Shown here: positions 53,020-62,157 of the stretch, in pieces
How the letters are laid out: each line of letters begins with the position of its first letter
How positions within the stretch are numbered: the first letter of the stretch is position 1
Assembly (NCBI GenBank): GCA_020344315.1
Contig: CP070820.1
Location: 538,334 to 601,145, forward strand
Direction of reading: 5' to 3'
DNA: 62,812 nucleotides
DNA from: Candidatus Bathyarchaeum sp.
GTDB taxonomy: Archaea > Thermoproteota > Bathyarchaeia > Bathyarchaeales > Bathyarchaeaceae
Notes under the pieces: generated by a model
What the model was told of the DNA's origin: nothing
Database searches by the model: none
Seen by the model: only the letters and a program-made list of their open reading frames with translations
Translations under genes and position numbers: made by a program

Positions 53020-53832
53020 TCAGAGTTCGTTAATTCCCCATTGTTTCCTGATCTTCGCACTCTTCTTGGTTGCCGCCTCAACAGCCCTCATCAACGCCTG
53101 CCTAATCTGACCACCCTCCAGCTCATATATAGCTTCAATAGTAGTTCCGCCCGGCGTCGTCACCATATCCCGTATCTCGGCAGCATGCTTACCAGAGTCC
53201 AACACAAGCTTCGCGGTTCCGAGAACCGACTGAGCTGAACTGTACAACGAAAGGTCTCTGGGCAAGCCAACCTTTAAGCCCGCATACATCAGGGCTTCGA
53301 TTATCACCGAAATGTATCCTGGACCGCTTCCGCTTAGAGCGGTTATGCCATCCATATATCGCTCTTTAACCTCCATGTGGATACCCATCACACCAAGAAT
53401 TTCTTTGACTTTCTCCTTGTCTCCTTGAGTTACGCTGTCGTCGCAACAGTAGGCAGTGAAGGATTCCTGTACCAGAATAGCAATGTTTGGCATGGTCCTG
53501 ACAAACTTAGCTTTAGGCACGATTCGCTTACAGAATTTAAGGGGAACCGTTGCGGCTGTATAGATCAACATTTTTCCTTCAAGTTCGCTGCTTATCTCTT
53601 TCAGAACATTCTCCACAGAGTTTGGCTTCACACATAAGAAAATGACCTCAGAATCTTTTACAGCCTTTTTGTTGTCGCGGGTTATGGTTACCCCCAGCTT
53701 TTCCAACCCCCTGATTTTTTCTAAATCTATCTCAGTGGCTATGATCTTACCATCATATCCGCTTTTCATCAGACTATTAACTATGGCTCCGCCTATCACT
53801 CCCGTGCCTATTACTGCAATACCATCCTTCAT
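53020..53832 (-). CDS. proC: Pyrroline-5-carboxylate reductase
   Basis: 270 residues. Final step of proline synthesis. Rossmann loop VIGTGVIGGAIVNSLMKSGY, FLCVKPNSVENVLKEI, and the C-terminal substrate/dimer region ALSGSGPGYISVIIEALMYA with MVTTPGGTTIEAI. Normal length; no partner proA/proB in the window. Upstream ~300 bases hold only AT-rich sequence. Confidence 0.92.
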   Translation of the reverse strand: MKDGIAVIGTGVIGGAIVNSLMKSGYDGKIIATEIDLEKIRGLEKLGVTITRDNKKAVKDSEVIFLCVKPNSVENVLKEISSELEGKMLIYTAATVPLKFCKRIVPKAKFVRTMPNIAILVQESFTAYCCDDSVTQGDKEKVKEILGVMGIHMEVKERYMDGITALSGSGPGYISVIIEALMYAGLKVGLPRDLSLYSSAQSVLGTAKLVLDSGKHAAEIRDMVTTPGGTTIEAIYELEGGQIRQALMRAVEAATKKSAKIRKQWGINEL

Positions 53833-54145
53833 CCTACGTCCCTTCCATTACCTGTAACTAACCTTTCCAAATTATCTCACTAATAAACTCTTCTTGATCA
53901 CAATTGTGCTCCAGAAACGTTGTGATTCAAAAAAGGCTTCAACCCTTAAGATCGATAATTCTACAATTTTTCCTCAAGAACCAGAAGAAACGCTGCCCAT
54001 ACTCCGGTTCCGCTATGTTACCAATTTCGAAATAAGGCTTTATTTTAATGGACCGCGCTTGTTCTTTTTCGGGCGAACATAAGCTTAGTTGAGAGCTTGT
54101 GCAGACCTGATTAGATAATTGGCATAAAAATCAGGAGAGTAAGAT
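53833..54145. other. Intergenic region, no gene seen
   Basis: 313 AT-rich bases between divergent proC and lonB. A 62-codon plus-strand frame (53894-54082) has no recognisable feature or ribosome binding site. TATTTTAATGG-type AT-rich segments around 54042-54052 could be the lonB promoter. Confidence 0.4.
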
Positions 54146-56323
54146 TTGGATTACTTCGGGGAAGACATAGAGACTATCCACGGCAAGAAATGGAACTGGA
54201 AGAACTTCAAATCCACCAAGGATTATCCGGTTTCCAACAATCTGCTTGAATGGGTCATCGGACAAGAACGAGCACTAAACGAGTGCTATCTCTGTCTAGA
54301 AGAATGGGTCCACAAACTCAAGAACCTCAAAGAAGAAAAGTGGTATGAAGCATGGAAGGACCCAGACAAGGAGAAGCCCCAAATCACCAAAACAGCTCCG
54401 CCGGGACCATACCTCCTTCTATTGGGAGACCCTGGAACAGGCAAATCCTTGATTGGCAGAGCCCTTTCAGTCCATCTAACAGACCTTTACAAAAAAAAGG
54501 ACATTGAGCTCCAAGATGTAGTGTGCTGGCAAAACGAAGTGATCCCCAGCGAACCGAAAATTTCCTGTCACCCCGCTGGAGAAGGAAAAAAAATCCTGCT
54601 GAAACAAAAATTGAAAGAGGCAAAGAAGCTTTTTCTTCAGCGGATCGGAGTCAAAGCTATAATCTACCTGATGATAATTGTAGCCTCCATCTTCATGTTC
54701 GCAGGTTTCTATTATCTATATCAAGAGAAAGTCAGCTGGGACACAAACGCTATGACTGCTTATGGGGAGCCAATACAAACGGTTCACAACGGTGATTTCT
54801 CTAAATTCATGATAGACGCCTTCGTGTCTATCGGAAGCATAACTTTTCTTCCAGCCGGAATGATGCTCATGTTCCTGATTCTAGTAACAGTCCTAGGCCG
54901 GTTCGGAGTTCTCGGAAGCGCCAAAGGAATAGGCGGAGCAAAGGCAACGAAAGTTCCGAAATATATTGTAGATAACTCAAGAAAGGTTGCTCCATTCATC
55001 GACGCCACAGGTCATGGTTCTGCTCAACTCTTCGGAAGCATCGCTTGGGACCCGCTACAGACCGGAGGTCTTGGCACCCCGGAGCATCAGAGGGTAAGTG
55101 CTGGAGACGTTCACCGAGCCCATGGCGGCATCCTCTACATTGACGAAATCAAGAACATGAAGCCGGACGAAGCTATTACTCTGTTGACGGTCCTAGAAGA
55201 CGGTCAGCTGCCCATAACTATGAGGAGCCGTTGGAGCAGTGCTGGGGGGACTGCTGCTATGGCGGTGGCTACTGAACCTGTTCCCTGTATGTGCTTCTTG
55301 GTTGGGGCTGGAAACTTCGACAGCATCGGGCAAGTTCACCCCGCTCTTATGGATAGAATCTATGGTTACGGCAAAGTAGTCAGAATGAACAACGACATGC
55401 CGAACACTGTTGAAAATCGTCGTAAATACGTCCAGTTTATTGCCCAAGAGGTTTCGCGGTTTTGGTTGATACCTTTTAGCAGAGAAGCGTGTGAAGAAAT
55501 GATTGATAAGGGGCGCAGGAGAAGCAACAAAAAGGATGCCTTAAGCACTAAATTCCGTCCCATGATTTCTTTAGTGAAAACCGCTGCTACATTGGCAATG
55601 AGCGAGGGTTTGGAGCTTGTTGAAAGAAGGCATGTTAGAGAAGCCATCGATAAGCACTGTAAAACAATTCAGAAACAGATTCTTGAACATCAGATGAGCG
55701 AGAGAGGAAAACTTCTAGAGATCAGCCCAGAAGGAGCTAGGCTGGGACAGATTTACGGCGTCGCCGTCGTCAAAGACCCTTACAGCGGAGAGATGACTGG
55801 CAACGTTCTCGCAGTCAAGGGCTTCCTAGAGAAACGAAACAAGAGGTGCGACAATTCGCTGCAAGGATACTACAAAGTTACCGGGATAGCGAAGGAAGGA
55901 AAGGAACAGTTCATCGCGGATAGCGTGGCGAAGGTTAGAAGTGTCATTTTGCAGAAGTACGGCGTTGACATCGCCCAAGAATTCTTCACTCATATAGATT
56001 TTGCTCAAGCTTACCGAGTGGATGGACCGAGTGCTGGAGTCACCATGACGATTCTTCTCTGTTCGTTGATAGAGGGAAAGCACATCCGGCAAGATGTTGC
56101 TGTGACTGGGGAGATCAACGTCAGCGTAGATGATGTGGTTCCGGTGACTGCAGTTGGCGGATTACATGAGAAGATTAGAGCCGCTGAGATGTGGGGCTTT
56201 AAAAAAGTTATTGTTCCCGCAAAGAATTACAAGCATTCAATCGACCCTAGAGACTACAAAATCAAAGTAATCCCCGGAGAGACTCTAGACGACTATCTAC
56301 GAGAATCCCTAGTTGACTCATAA
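54146..56323 (+). CDS. lonB: Membrane-anchored archaeal Lon protease (LonB)
   Basis: 725 residues, TTG start. AAA+ domain with Walker A LLLGDPGTGKSLIG and Walker B GGILYIDEIKNMKPDEA. Two hydrophobic helices (~178-198 and ~240-262) sit inside the AAA module, as in archaeal LonB. The C-terminal serine protease part has VDGPSAGVTMTILL (catalytic Ser) and VGGLHEKIRAAEMWGF (catalytic Lys). It degrades misfolded membrane-proximal and regulatory proteins. Stands alone. Confidence 0.93.
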   Translation: MDYFGEDIETIHGKKWNWKNFKSTKDYPVSNNLLEWVIGQERALNECYLCLEEWVHKLKNLKEEKWYEAWKDPDKEKPQITKTAPPGPYLLLLGDPGTGKSLIGRALSVHLTDLYKKKDIELQDVVCWQNEVIPSEPKISCHPAGEGKKILLKQKLKEAKKLFLQRIGVKAIIYLMIIVASIFMFAGFYYLYQEKVSWDTNAMTAYGEPIQTVHNGDFSKFMIDAFVSIGSITFLPAGMMLMFLILVTVLGRFGVLGSAKGIGGAKATKVPKYIVDNSRKVAPFIDATGHGSAQLFGSIAWDPLQTGGLGTPEHQRVSAGDVHRAHGGILYIDEIKNMKPDEAITLLTVLEDGQLPITMRSRWSSAGGTAAMAVATEPVPCMCFLVGAGNFDSIGQVHPALMDRIYGYGKVVRMNNDMPNTVENRRKYVQFIAQEVSRFWLIPFSREACEEMIDKGRRRSNKKDALSTKFRPMISLVKTAATLAMSEGLELVERRHVREAIDKHCKTIQKQILEHQMSERGKLLEISPEGARLGQIYGVAVVKDPYSGEMTGNVLAVKGFLEKRNKRCDNSLQGYYKVTGIAKEGKEQFIADSVAKVRSVILQKYGVDIAQEFFTHIDFAQAYRVDGPSAGVTMTILLCSLIEGKHIRQDVAVTGEINVSVDDVVPVTAVGGLHEKIRAAEMWGFKKVIVPAKNYKHSIDPRDYKIKVIPGETLDDYLRESLVDS

Positions 56324-56470
56324 AAGACGCCCATTCCAGAAATAACGTTACTACATATTCATTGTTTTTTGCTAGGCTTGAGAGTACTGCTAGGGTTTTG
56401 GGGCGTTTCATATTCACGATGTTTAGCGAAAATGTCATAAATTCGATGCATATATAATAAATTGGTTTGA

Positions 56471-56770
56471 ATGATGCTCGACGAAGGGGAGTTACGTCAG
56501 GTTTCCGCTGTATTAAGTGCATTGGGCAGTCCTACAAGGTTAAAAATTGTTGAGCTTGTAAGTGAAACTGAGAGACCCTTGCATATTAAGGCTGTAGCTC
56601 AGATGCTAAAGAAGGACTACGCTACGGTTTATCGGCACATCAAAGTGATGGAAAAGAGTGGTTTAATAGGAGTTTATGAGGTTGGACGTTCACGAGTGAT
56701 ATACCTGAAAAATGCGGACCTCATTAATGAATGTGTCCAAATTGCTCAAAAAATGCTGCGAACACATTAA
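56471..56770 (+). CDS. ArsR-like winged-helix regulator
   Basis: 99 residues, ATG start. Winged helix: VLSALGSPTRLKIVELVSET, then DYATVYRHIKVMEKSGLIGV. TATATAATAAA at 56450-56460 lies ~20 bases upstream, so the message is probably leaderless. No metal-binding Cys pattern as in true ArsR. It precedes the ECF S component on the same strand (88 bases) and may regulate it. Confidence 0.8.
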   Translation: MMLDEGELRQVSAVLSALGSPTRLKIVELVSETERPLHIKAVAQMLKKDYATVYRHIKVMEKSGLIGVYEVGRSRVIYLKNADLINECVQIAQKMLRTH

Positions 56771-56858
56771 CCTAAGTTTACAAAAAAGACATTTTATTTT
56801 ACAAAAAATATAAATGTATTTTAACATACACCCTGTTCTTCTCTACAGGTGACAGTAG

Positions 56859-57401
56859 TTGCCAAGACTGGACACGAAAAAGCTTGCTCTAGCCAGCATA
56901 CTGGGGGCTCTGGCTGCAGCATCCGAGATAATACGTGGACCGCCTTTCGACATACCTTTCCCGCTTCTGCCTGACACTGTTTCATGGGATCTAACGGGAA
57001 TACCTATGATGATCAGCTTGCTCTTTAATGGTACAATAGGTGCAGTGTACACGTCTGTTATTGGTTGCTCAATTATTTTCCTAAGGGGAAATGTTGCTGG
57101 TGGTGTATTCAAAATTGTTGCTGAATTAGCAACTATTTTGGCATTTGCTGCACTTCGTAAAGGTGTTGTTGTCAAGTCAGTTGTTGCTGTCGTTTCAAGG
57201 GTTCTCGTAATGACCATAGCTAATTTTTATTTACTCCAATTCTTCTATGGAGCGCCCGAGTCCTATGTGGTCGGTCTTCTGGTTCCATTAGGAGTATTCA
57301 ACGCTACCCAAGCTCTACTCAACATCATTCCCTCATACATCATCTACTCCAGATTAGGTAACAAATGGCGACTGTGGGGAACAACAGAAACCAATCCTTG
57401 A
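56859..57401 (+). CDS. ECF transporter S component
   Basis: 180 residues, TTG start. Hydrophobic helices with short polar turns (ALASILGALAAASEIIRG, GTIGAVYTSVIGCSIIFL, LVPLGVFNATQALLNIIP). These match ECF S components for vitamin-like ligands. TACAAAAAATATAAATG just upstream gives a TATA box near 56808-56814. It is the second S component in the window without an EcfA/EcfT partner. Confidence 0.75.
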   Translation: MPRLDTKKLALASILGALAAASEIIRGPPFDIPFPLLPDTVSWDLTGIPMMISLLFNGTIGAVYTSVIGCSIIFLRGNVAGGVFKIVAELATILAFAALRKGVVVKSVVAVVSRVLVMTIANFYLLQFFYGAPESYVVGLLVPLGVFNATQALLNIIPSYIIYSRLGNKWRLWGTTETNP

Positions 57402-57773
57402 TTTGTTTTTGATTAAACTAAAATTGGTGGACCGAGCGGGATTTGAACCCGCGGCCTCCTGAGTGCAAGTCAGGCATTCATTCCAGACTGAACTATCGGC
57501 CCGTATTGTTCCTTGCTTTGTTTGATGATAGAAGCTAGATTTAGGCATTTCTGATTTATGACTTATTTGAGTAATCTTTGGGTAATCATGGGTAATCAGT
57601 TGACTAGTAATCTCTTCTGGTAGTTCTTTCCCTATGTAGCACCACTTGATCTTTCTTGTTTTTCCTTCTAGTCCTATGTAATGTGCAACTCTCCAGTGTG
57701 TTCCATGTTTAGTCTTCTTAGGCTGTATACTTCCCTGTTCCTTACATTTGGGACATTGGACTACTCTAGTCAT
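57354..57773 (-). CDS. Zinc-ribbon protein whose frame runs through tRNA-Ala
   Basis: 139 codons. The N-terminus has CPKC and later a conserved-looking WRVAHYIGLEGKTRKIKW followed by CYIGKELP. I associate this small zinc-ribbon type with archaeal integrase or mobile-element neighbourhoods. After about residue 86 the frame reads across tRNA-Ala(UGC) and then into the end of the S-component gene on the other strand. The natural C-terminus has therefore probably been lost. Likely a truncated or chimeric gene produced by integration at the tRNA; not proven. Confidence 0.5.
   Translation of the reverse strand: MTRVVQCPKCKEQGSIQPKKTKHGTHWRVAHYIGLEGKTRKIKWCYIGKELPEEITSQLITHDYPKITQISHKSEMPKSSFYHQTKQGTIRADSSVWNECLTCTQEAAGSNPARSTNFSLIKNKSRIGFCCSPQSPFVT
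57425..57502 (-). tRNA. tRNA-Ala(UGC), CCA encoded
   Basis: Reading the minus strand from 57502, the acceptor GGGCCGA pairs with TCGGTCC and carries the G3:U70 pair that identifies tRNA-Ala. The anticodon loop CTTGCAC gives TGC. The T arm is GCGGG-TTCAAAT-CCCGC. The discriminator A73 is followed by CCA at 57425-57427, encoded in the genome. No intron. Confidence 0.93.
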
Positions 57774-57935
57774 CTTTCTGTATCTCCTTTATTTGGGTAA
57801 TCAATGGTCCCCAGACTAGTGCTATAAAAAACTTGGCTCGAATCTCTTTAGCTCAAAGTATTCTTTCTATAAATAAAATTACTAGTTCCGTCCTCACTCT
57901 CCAAAAGTGCTGTTCTCAACTTGGCATATGATTTG

Positions 57936-57997
57936 GTCAAACTTTCTTGACTAAACGATTAACGTATCAATTATATTTTTGGTCAAAGTTTCTTGAC
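57936..57997. promoter_or_regulatory. Twin operator-like palindromes flanking a TATA box
   Basis: Two copies of GTCAA-N6-TTGAC at 57936-57951 and 57982-57997, 46 bases apart start to start, within near-identical surrounding bases (GGTCAAACTTTCTTGAC and GGTCAAAGTTTCTTGAC). TTATATTT lies between them at 57971-57978, at a proper distance for transcription starting near 58003. A dimeric repressor could cover the promoter of the beta-helix gene. Confidence 0.6.
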
Positions 57998-58041
57998 AAA
58001 AACGCTTTTCCTTTGTATTAACCAATATATTGCTGGTGCCC

Positions 58042-59067
58042 ATGTTAGGGAATAGAAGGGCAACTCTACTACTGATTCTCTTTGTTTCTATTCTAGTTAA
58101 TATTCCAAAAGTCAGGGTAGTGAAAGCAGAAGCTGAGACAATTGTTGTTCCAGACGATTATCCAACCATTCAAGAGGCTATTAACAGTGCAGCTTGGGGT
58201 GACACAGTTTATGTGAAGAAAGGTATCTATCATGAAAACTTAGGGATAAACAAACCAATATTTTTGGTTGGAGAAGATATAGATACAACAATAATTGATG
58301 GAAATCCTCCTGAAGGATACAGAGTACCTATAACTATACAGTGTGATGATGTGTCAGTTTCTGGTTTTAAATTACTTTATGGCTATGCTGGAATCCAAAT
58401 GTGGTCTGTGAAGAACTGTAATATTTCAGGAAACAGGATAGCAGGTGGTCAGCATGGCATTATATTAGGCAGTTCCAAAAGTAATAACATAACTAGAAAT
58501 ATTTTTGAATCAATCGGGCTCTCAAGTGCCATCCAACTAAGTAATTCAATCAATAATTTGGTGAATAGAAACTATATTTACTCATGTACTGAAGGAATCC
58601 AGATTTGGCAGGATAGTGACAAAAATAGAGTTTCTGAAAATACAATAACAAATTGCAAAAACCATGCTATCAGCTTTCAATATTCAGACAACAACATAAT
58701 AATCAGAAATAACATATCAGATTCAGGTTGTGGAACATCCATTTATGTTTCTAACATGAATACCATATCTAATAACAATTACGTCAATAACATCGTACAG
58801 TTTTCTGCAAATGAATGGTATGCACTGACATTTGGACACAATGTTTCCGTAAACACAATTAACGAAAACTACTGGAACGACTACAACGGAACAGACACGG
58901 ATGGGAACGGCATAGGAGACACACCTTACATCATAGACGAGAACAATCAAGACAATTATCCGTTATTGAACATAATCCCAGAGTTTCCCTCATGGATTAT
59001 TCTGCCATTATTCTTGGTTGCTACTTTGTTTGGCATAATCATTAGAAAGAAGTTTAGAGGACTTTAG
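58042..59067 (+). CDS. Surface right-handed beta-helix (NosD-like) protein, PEF-anchored
   Basis: About 341 residues from ATG 58042; an in-frame TTG lies at 58030. Signal peptide ~8-30, then IVVPDDYPTIQEAINSAAWG, the classic opening of pectate-lyase/NosD-type parallel beta-helix proteins, and repeating SGNRI-, NRNYI- and SENTI-type coils. At the end, IIPEFPSWIILPLFLVATLF followed by RKKFRGL: a PEF motif, hydrophobic helix and basic tail typical of archaeal surface anchoring. Carbohydrate binding or a passive surface role is likely. No active site seen. Confidence 0.82.
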   Translation: MLGNRRATLLLILFVSILVNIPKVRVVKAEAETIVVPDDYPTIQEAINSAAWGDTVYVKKGIYHENLGINKPIFLVGEDIDTTIIDGNPPEGYRVPITIQCDDVSVSGFKLLYGYAGIQMWSVKNCNISGNRIAGGQHGIILGSSKSNNITRNIFESIGLSSAIQLSNSINNLVNRNYIYSCTEGIQIWQDSDKNRVSENTITNCKNHAISFQYSDNNIIIRNNISDSGCGTSIYVSNMNTISNNNYVNNIVQFSANEWYALTFGHNVSVNTINENYWNDYNGTDTDGNGIGDTPYIIDENNQDNYPLLNIIPEFPSWIILPLFLVATLFGIIIRKKFRGL

Positions 59068-59275
59068 GACTTTTCCTATTTCCTAAATGTACTGTTCCCA
59101 TAATCAAGTGTGAGTTATAACTGAAGTGAGATTGTAGTTTGGTACTATTGAACTTTGTACAGATTATGAACCAATGTTACTGTTTTCTAATGAAGAAAGA
59201 AAAAGAGGAGAATAGAGTATTAAGTTTGGTTGTCTCTTTCTGTTAACTCTTAATTCAGTCCATAATCATGGTCTA

Positions 59276-60508
59276 TTACCAATACCATGCATCAACGTAG
59301 ATGATCCAATGGTCAAAAGTTCCAGTCAGTAGGCTTGTCATCTCAAATGGAAAAGTCTCGCCAGAATCAAAAAACAGAACTTTGCTCTGGCTACAACCAA
59401 CTAGATTTCCCTTTTCATCGTAGATGCTTACGACCACTTTTGTAGTTACGACATTTTCGTTTCCTACGTTTTTTACCTCACCTCTAATGTAGAGTGTGGC
59501 ATCTTCCTCCTCAACTGAAACATTTGATACCTCAAACATTTGATAATGGGCAAAAGTAGAACCCGAATATGACCAAAGTCGAACCTCATGCGCACGCCCG
59601 TTTGTAAAAGAACGATAGGAGCCGTCTATATGAAAGGGTGATTTCTCTCCTGGAGGTATGGTCAATCGCGTGCATCCCTCATCTTCGATTTCCCATCTTA
59701 TCCAACCATCATCATCATATAACCACGCATACACACCATACGCACTGCATTCGTCATTTCCCACGTTCTCTACTTCTCCTATAATGTGGGTCTCAAAGCA
59801 AGTATATTGTGTTAGCTTCAGAGGTGATTCGTTGGGATACGAGGTTTGTCGAAATATTCTCTTTTCACTTGTATCTACTTTTATTTTCTCAAGCAGCCAT
59901 TTCGCATTTTGGATGTGATAATCAGAATACTCTATCATAAGATCGTATGTCGACACGTCGTCTAATAGAACCCAGAGAGCAATCTGTACCGACCGCCATT
60001 GGAGTTTTGTTTTGGGTGTATTACTAACAAATGCCATTAGCTCCACAGCTTCTGATCCGTAAGCACCAAGGTTTGTTTGAAGTGAAAGAGTTTCTTCAAA
60101 AGACGGGTTGTCCAGATCGATATCTAAGCAATAAGCCTCGATTTTTACGTTCTTCTCGATTTCAGGTTCCACAGTGATCGTCAACCCTCCTACGGTTATC
60201 ATGTTCTGTCCCGATCCAGAATTAATTAATACCCATCCAGGCTCGATTTCAATTTCAATTTCATATTCGACTTCAGATTTGATCTTCATTAGTATCGAGT
60301 CCGCAGAGCATAACCCCATTCCCCGAAACTCTGTGTTTACAATCCCATGTTCAGTAGCATTCACAAGTGAGTACAGTTCTATCTCTTTTTCTTCATTTTT
60401 TTCTTCTGATACCAACCCCTCCAAAAAATCTGAATAACGATAAGCTAAACTACCTATTACTAAGAATGCCAGAAATAAAGTGATTATTATTCCAGCTTTT
60501 CTTGACAT
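59276..60508 (-). CDS. Membrane-anchored protein with two FxLYD-like domains
   Basis: 410 residues, start MSRKAGIIITLFLAFLVIG, so one N-terminal anchor and a large outer part. Two similar beta domains lie near residues 235-310 and 325-405; HIIGEVENVGNDECSAYGVY and YIRGEVKNVGNENVVTTKVV align well. This pattern fits the FxLYD/CARDB-like domains of archaeal surface proteins. The middle region has no recognisable motif. Function unknown. Confidence 0.6.
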   Translation of the reverse strand: MSRKAGIIITLFLAFLVIGSLAYRYSDFLEGLVSEEKNEEKEIELYSLVNATEHGIVNTEFRGMGLCSADSILMKIKSEVEYEIEIEIEPGWVLINSGSGQNMITVGGLTITVEPEIEKNVKIEAYCLDIDLDNPSFEETLSLQTNLGAYGSEAVELMAFVSNTPKTKLQWRSVQIALWVLLDDVSTYDLMIEYSDYHIQNAKWLLEKIKVDTSEKRIFRQTSYPNESPLKLTQYTCFETHIIGEVENVGNDECSAYGVYAWLYDDDGWIRWEIEDEGCTRLTIPPGEKSPFHIDGSYRSFTNGRAHEVRLWSYSGSTFAHYQMFEVSNVSVEEEDATLYIRGEVKNVGNENVVTTKVVVSIYDEKGNLVGCSQSKVLFFDSGETFPFEMTSLLTGTFDHWIIYVDAWYW

Positions 60509-60713
60509 TTACTCCCCCTTTCACTTCAAAACTTACTTTATGAATTGATGTTTAATTAAAGACTTATGGAACATTTCTCTATCTAAATAGATTTACATTA
60601 AGATGTATGAGTAATTATCTTCCCACATCTAGGACAGTGAGCATGTCGCAAACAATTCCATAAAATTTTTTAGGAATATACAGCAAACACACATTGATAT
60701 GGGGGCTTGAATT

Positions 60714-61388
60714 TTGTCGCCTAAGTTCAAAATCATAATTGTTCTCATTCTGGGGATTTTATTAGTGGTGTTGGTTTGGTTGGGAATTAAGGAGACGGAT
60801 TTTATTCGGTATGGATTTCAAACGGGGCGGTTGACAACCGCCAAAGAAGCATATTCCATTGCGGCTTCTTACGCACTTGCAGGAGAACCTGATGCTCGTC
60901 TTAGATATATGGAAATGGATGACTCTAAACCCACTGAGAAATTTCAGGAATTACACGGGAAAGCTATTGGCTGGACTCTGAGATTCTGTGCTCCAGATGG
61001 AGCGGGATTATTATTGGAGTTGAAGGGTAAAACTCTTTATTGGGACGACCCTAATGCATTGGAGGACTGTCCTACTAGTGAAAAGGAATCATGGGAAGCA
61101 TGGGAAGAACAAATGCCAAATAAGTGGTTTTATAACCGCACGATTGTTGGGGAGTGGGTAGATAGTCCTGGTATTGTTTCGGATGCAATGGAACGGGCTA
61201 AAAAAGATGGATTGGAAGGAGATTTAGAATTATGGGAAATGGAACTGGAGTTTACATCGGATTATGGAGAACAAAAACATGTGTGGGGCGTTTTGATTTA
61301 CGAACGCCCAGTGGGAACTGGGTACAAGTACTTTTATGATGCCTCAGATGGAACATATATCACTCGTGAAGACTATTGGATTCGATGA
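60714..61388 (+). CDS. Unrecognised protein with N-terminal membrane anchor
   Basis: 224 residues, TTG start, anchor ~6-24 (IIIVLILGILLVVLVWLGI). The outer part has several Trp/Tyr-rich beta-like segments (GWTLRFCAPDGAGLLLEL, WFYNRTIVGEWVDSPG, HVWGVLIYERPVGTGYKYF) but no family I know. It stands between FxLYD-type and zinc-ribbon genes. Confidence 0.5.
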   Translation: MSPKFKIIIVLILGILLVVLVWLGIKETDFIRYGFQTGRLTTAKEAYSIAASYALAGEPDARLRYMEMDDSKPTEKFQELHGKAIGWTLRFCAPDGAGLLLELKGKTLYWDDPNALEDCPTSEKESWEAWEEQMPNKWFYNRTIVGEWVDSPGIVSDAMERAKKDGLEGDLELWEMELEFTSDYGEQKHVWGVLIYERPVGTGYKYFYDASDGTYITREDYWIR

Positions 61389-61541
61389 GAGGTGCTTTGT
61401 GGTCGAGTATACGGATTTTTAGGGTGAGAGTTGCGGTCTAAAAGTGGTAATCGTGGTGTTTTAATAGGTGTACTGTTCAGGTTAAGGTATTCTCGGATTC
61501 CACTCTTTCTTTTCCTTAGTGAAGTTATGGTGTATGTGTGA

Positions 61542-61712
61542 TTATCTTTCTTTGATTTGTCTAAGTTCAATGCTTAATGGGCTTATAGAGAGCTGTTTTT
61601 CACAGACTGGACATCTGCCATTACATTTTGCTCTAAGGCGATAAAGTGGAATCATGTCTCTTCCTTCATAGAGAATTTGCCCACAACCGTAACAAACAAC
61701 ACTGAAACCCAA
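61542..61712 (-). CDS. Tandem zinc-ribbon mini-gene A (56 aa)
   Basis: TTG 61712 to TAA 61542. Two zinc-binding pairs: VVCYGCGQIL near residue 7 and GRCPVCEKQL near residue 35. YRLRAKCNG between them resembles YYVRAKHNC in the neighbouring gene, so the two are paralogues in tandem. Small zinc-binding protein, function unknown. Confidence 0.6.
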   Translation of the reverse strand: MGFSVVCYGCGQILYEGRDMIPLYRLRAKCNGRCPVCEKQLSISPLSIELRQIKER

Positions 61713-61735
61713 ACTAAAACACCAAAACGGGAAGA

Positions 61736-61909
61736 TTAGTTCCTGAATAAGCTAAGTTGAACATTCATTGGAGTGTGAGAAAGATTTCTGCCACAACTTG
61801 GACATTTACAGTTGTGTTTTGCTCGAACATAATAGGGTTGAATAGCTTCCCTTCCAGTGAATAGGACTTTGCCACAACTACAAGCTATTGACACAGCCAA
61901 TTTACTCAC
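61736..61909 (-). CDS. Tandem zinc-ribbon mini-gene B (57 aa)
   Basis: GTG 61909 to TAA 61736 (a TTG at 61912 is also possible). Pairs IACSCGKVLF and CPSCGRNL; middle YYVRAKHNC. Product aligns end to end with gene A (spacing, YxxRAK, second CxxC). 23 bases separate the two, so they are probably cotranscribed. Such a pair suggests a duplicated zinc-ribbon regulator or adaptor. Confidence 0.6.
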   Translation of the reverse strand: MSKLAVSIACSCGKVLFTGREAIQPYYVRAKHNCKCPSCGRNLSHTPMNVQLSLFRN

Positions 61910-61912
61910 CAA

Positions 61913-62157
61913 ATAGATGTTGTTTTCAATCTGAAAAAATATAAAGTCAGCGACCTAACGACAAGGAAACAAGGGGAGAGAGTAAAATGAAACTGTTGTA
62001 GAGTATTCTTCTAGAAATTTAAGGAATATTCCTCAGTAAGTCTTAAATGTAACTTATAATGTACACCCGAGGTTGCACCAAGAGAGGGGGGAGAGAGTAT
62101 CATTTCTTTATCCAGAGTACTCTTTCCTAGGTGAAAAAGTGAGAAGGAGGTGAAAGA
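61913..62157. promoter_or_regulatory. Leader region with repeated GGGGAGAGAGTA and palindromes
   Basis: The 12-mer GGGGAGAGAGTA occurs at 61973-61984 and 62088-62099. Perfect palindromes AGGAATATTCCT (62022-62033) and AGAGTACTCT (62114-62123) lie between the first copy and the next gene. ACTTATAATG near 62052-62061 may be the TATA box, giving a long (~75-base) leader before ATG 62158, unusual in an archaeon. The ribosome binding site is GGAGGTGA. Confidence 0.45.

Noticed and set aside
61373-61570. 65-codon minus-strand frame
   Set aside because: Overlaps the end of the plus-strand gene and zinc-ribbon gene A; polar composition with no pattern.
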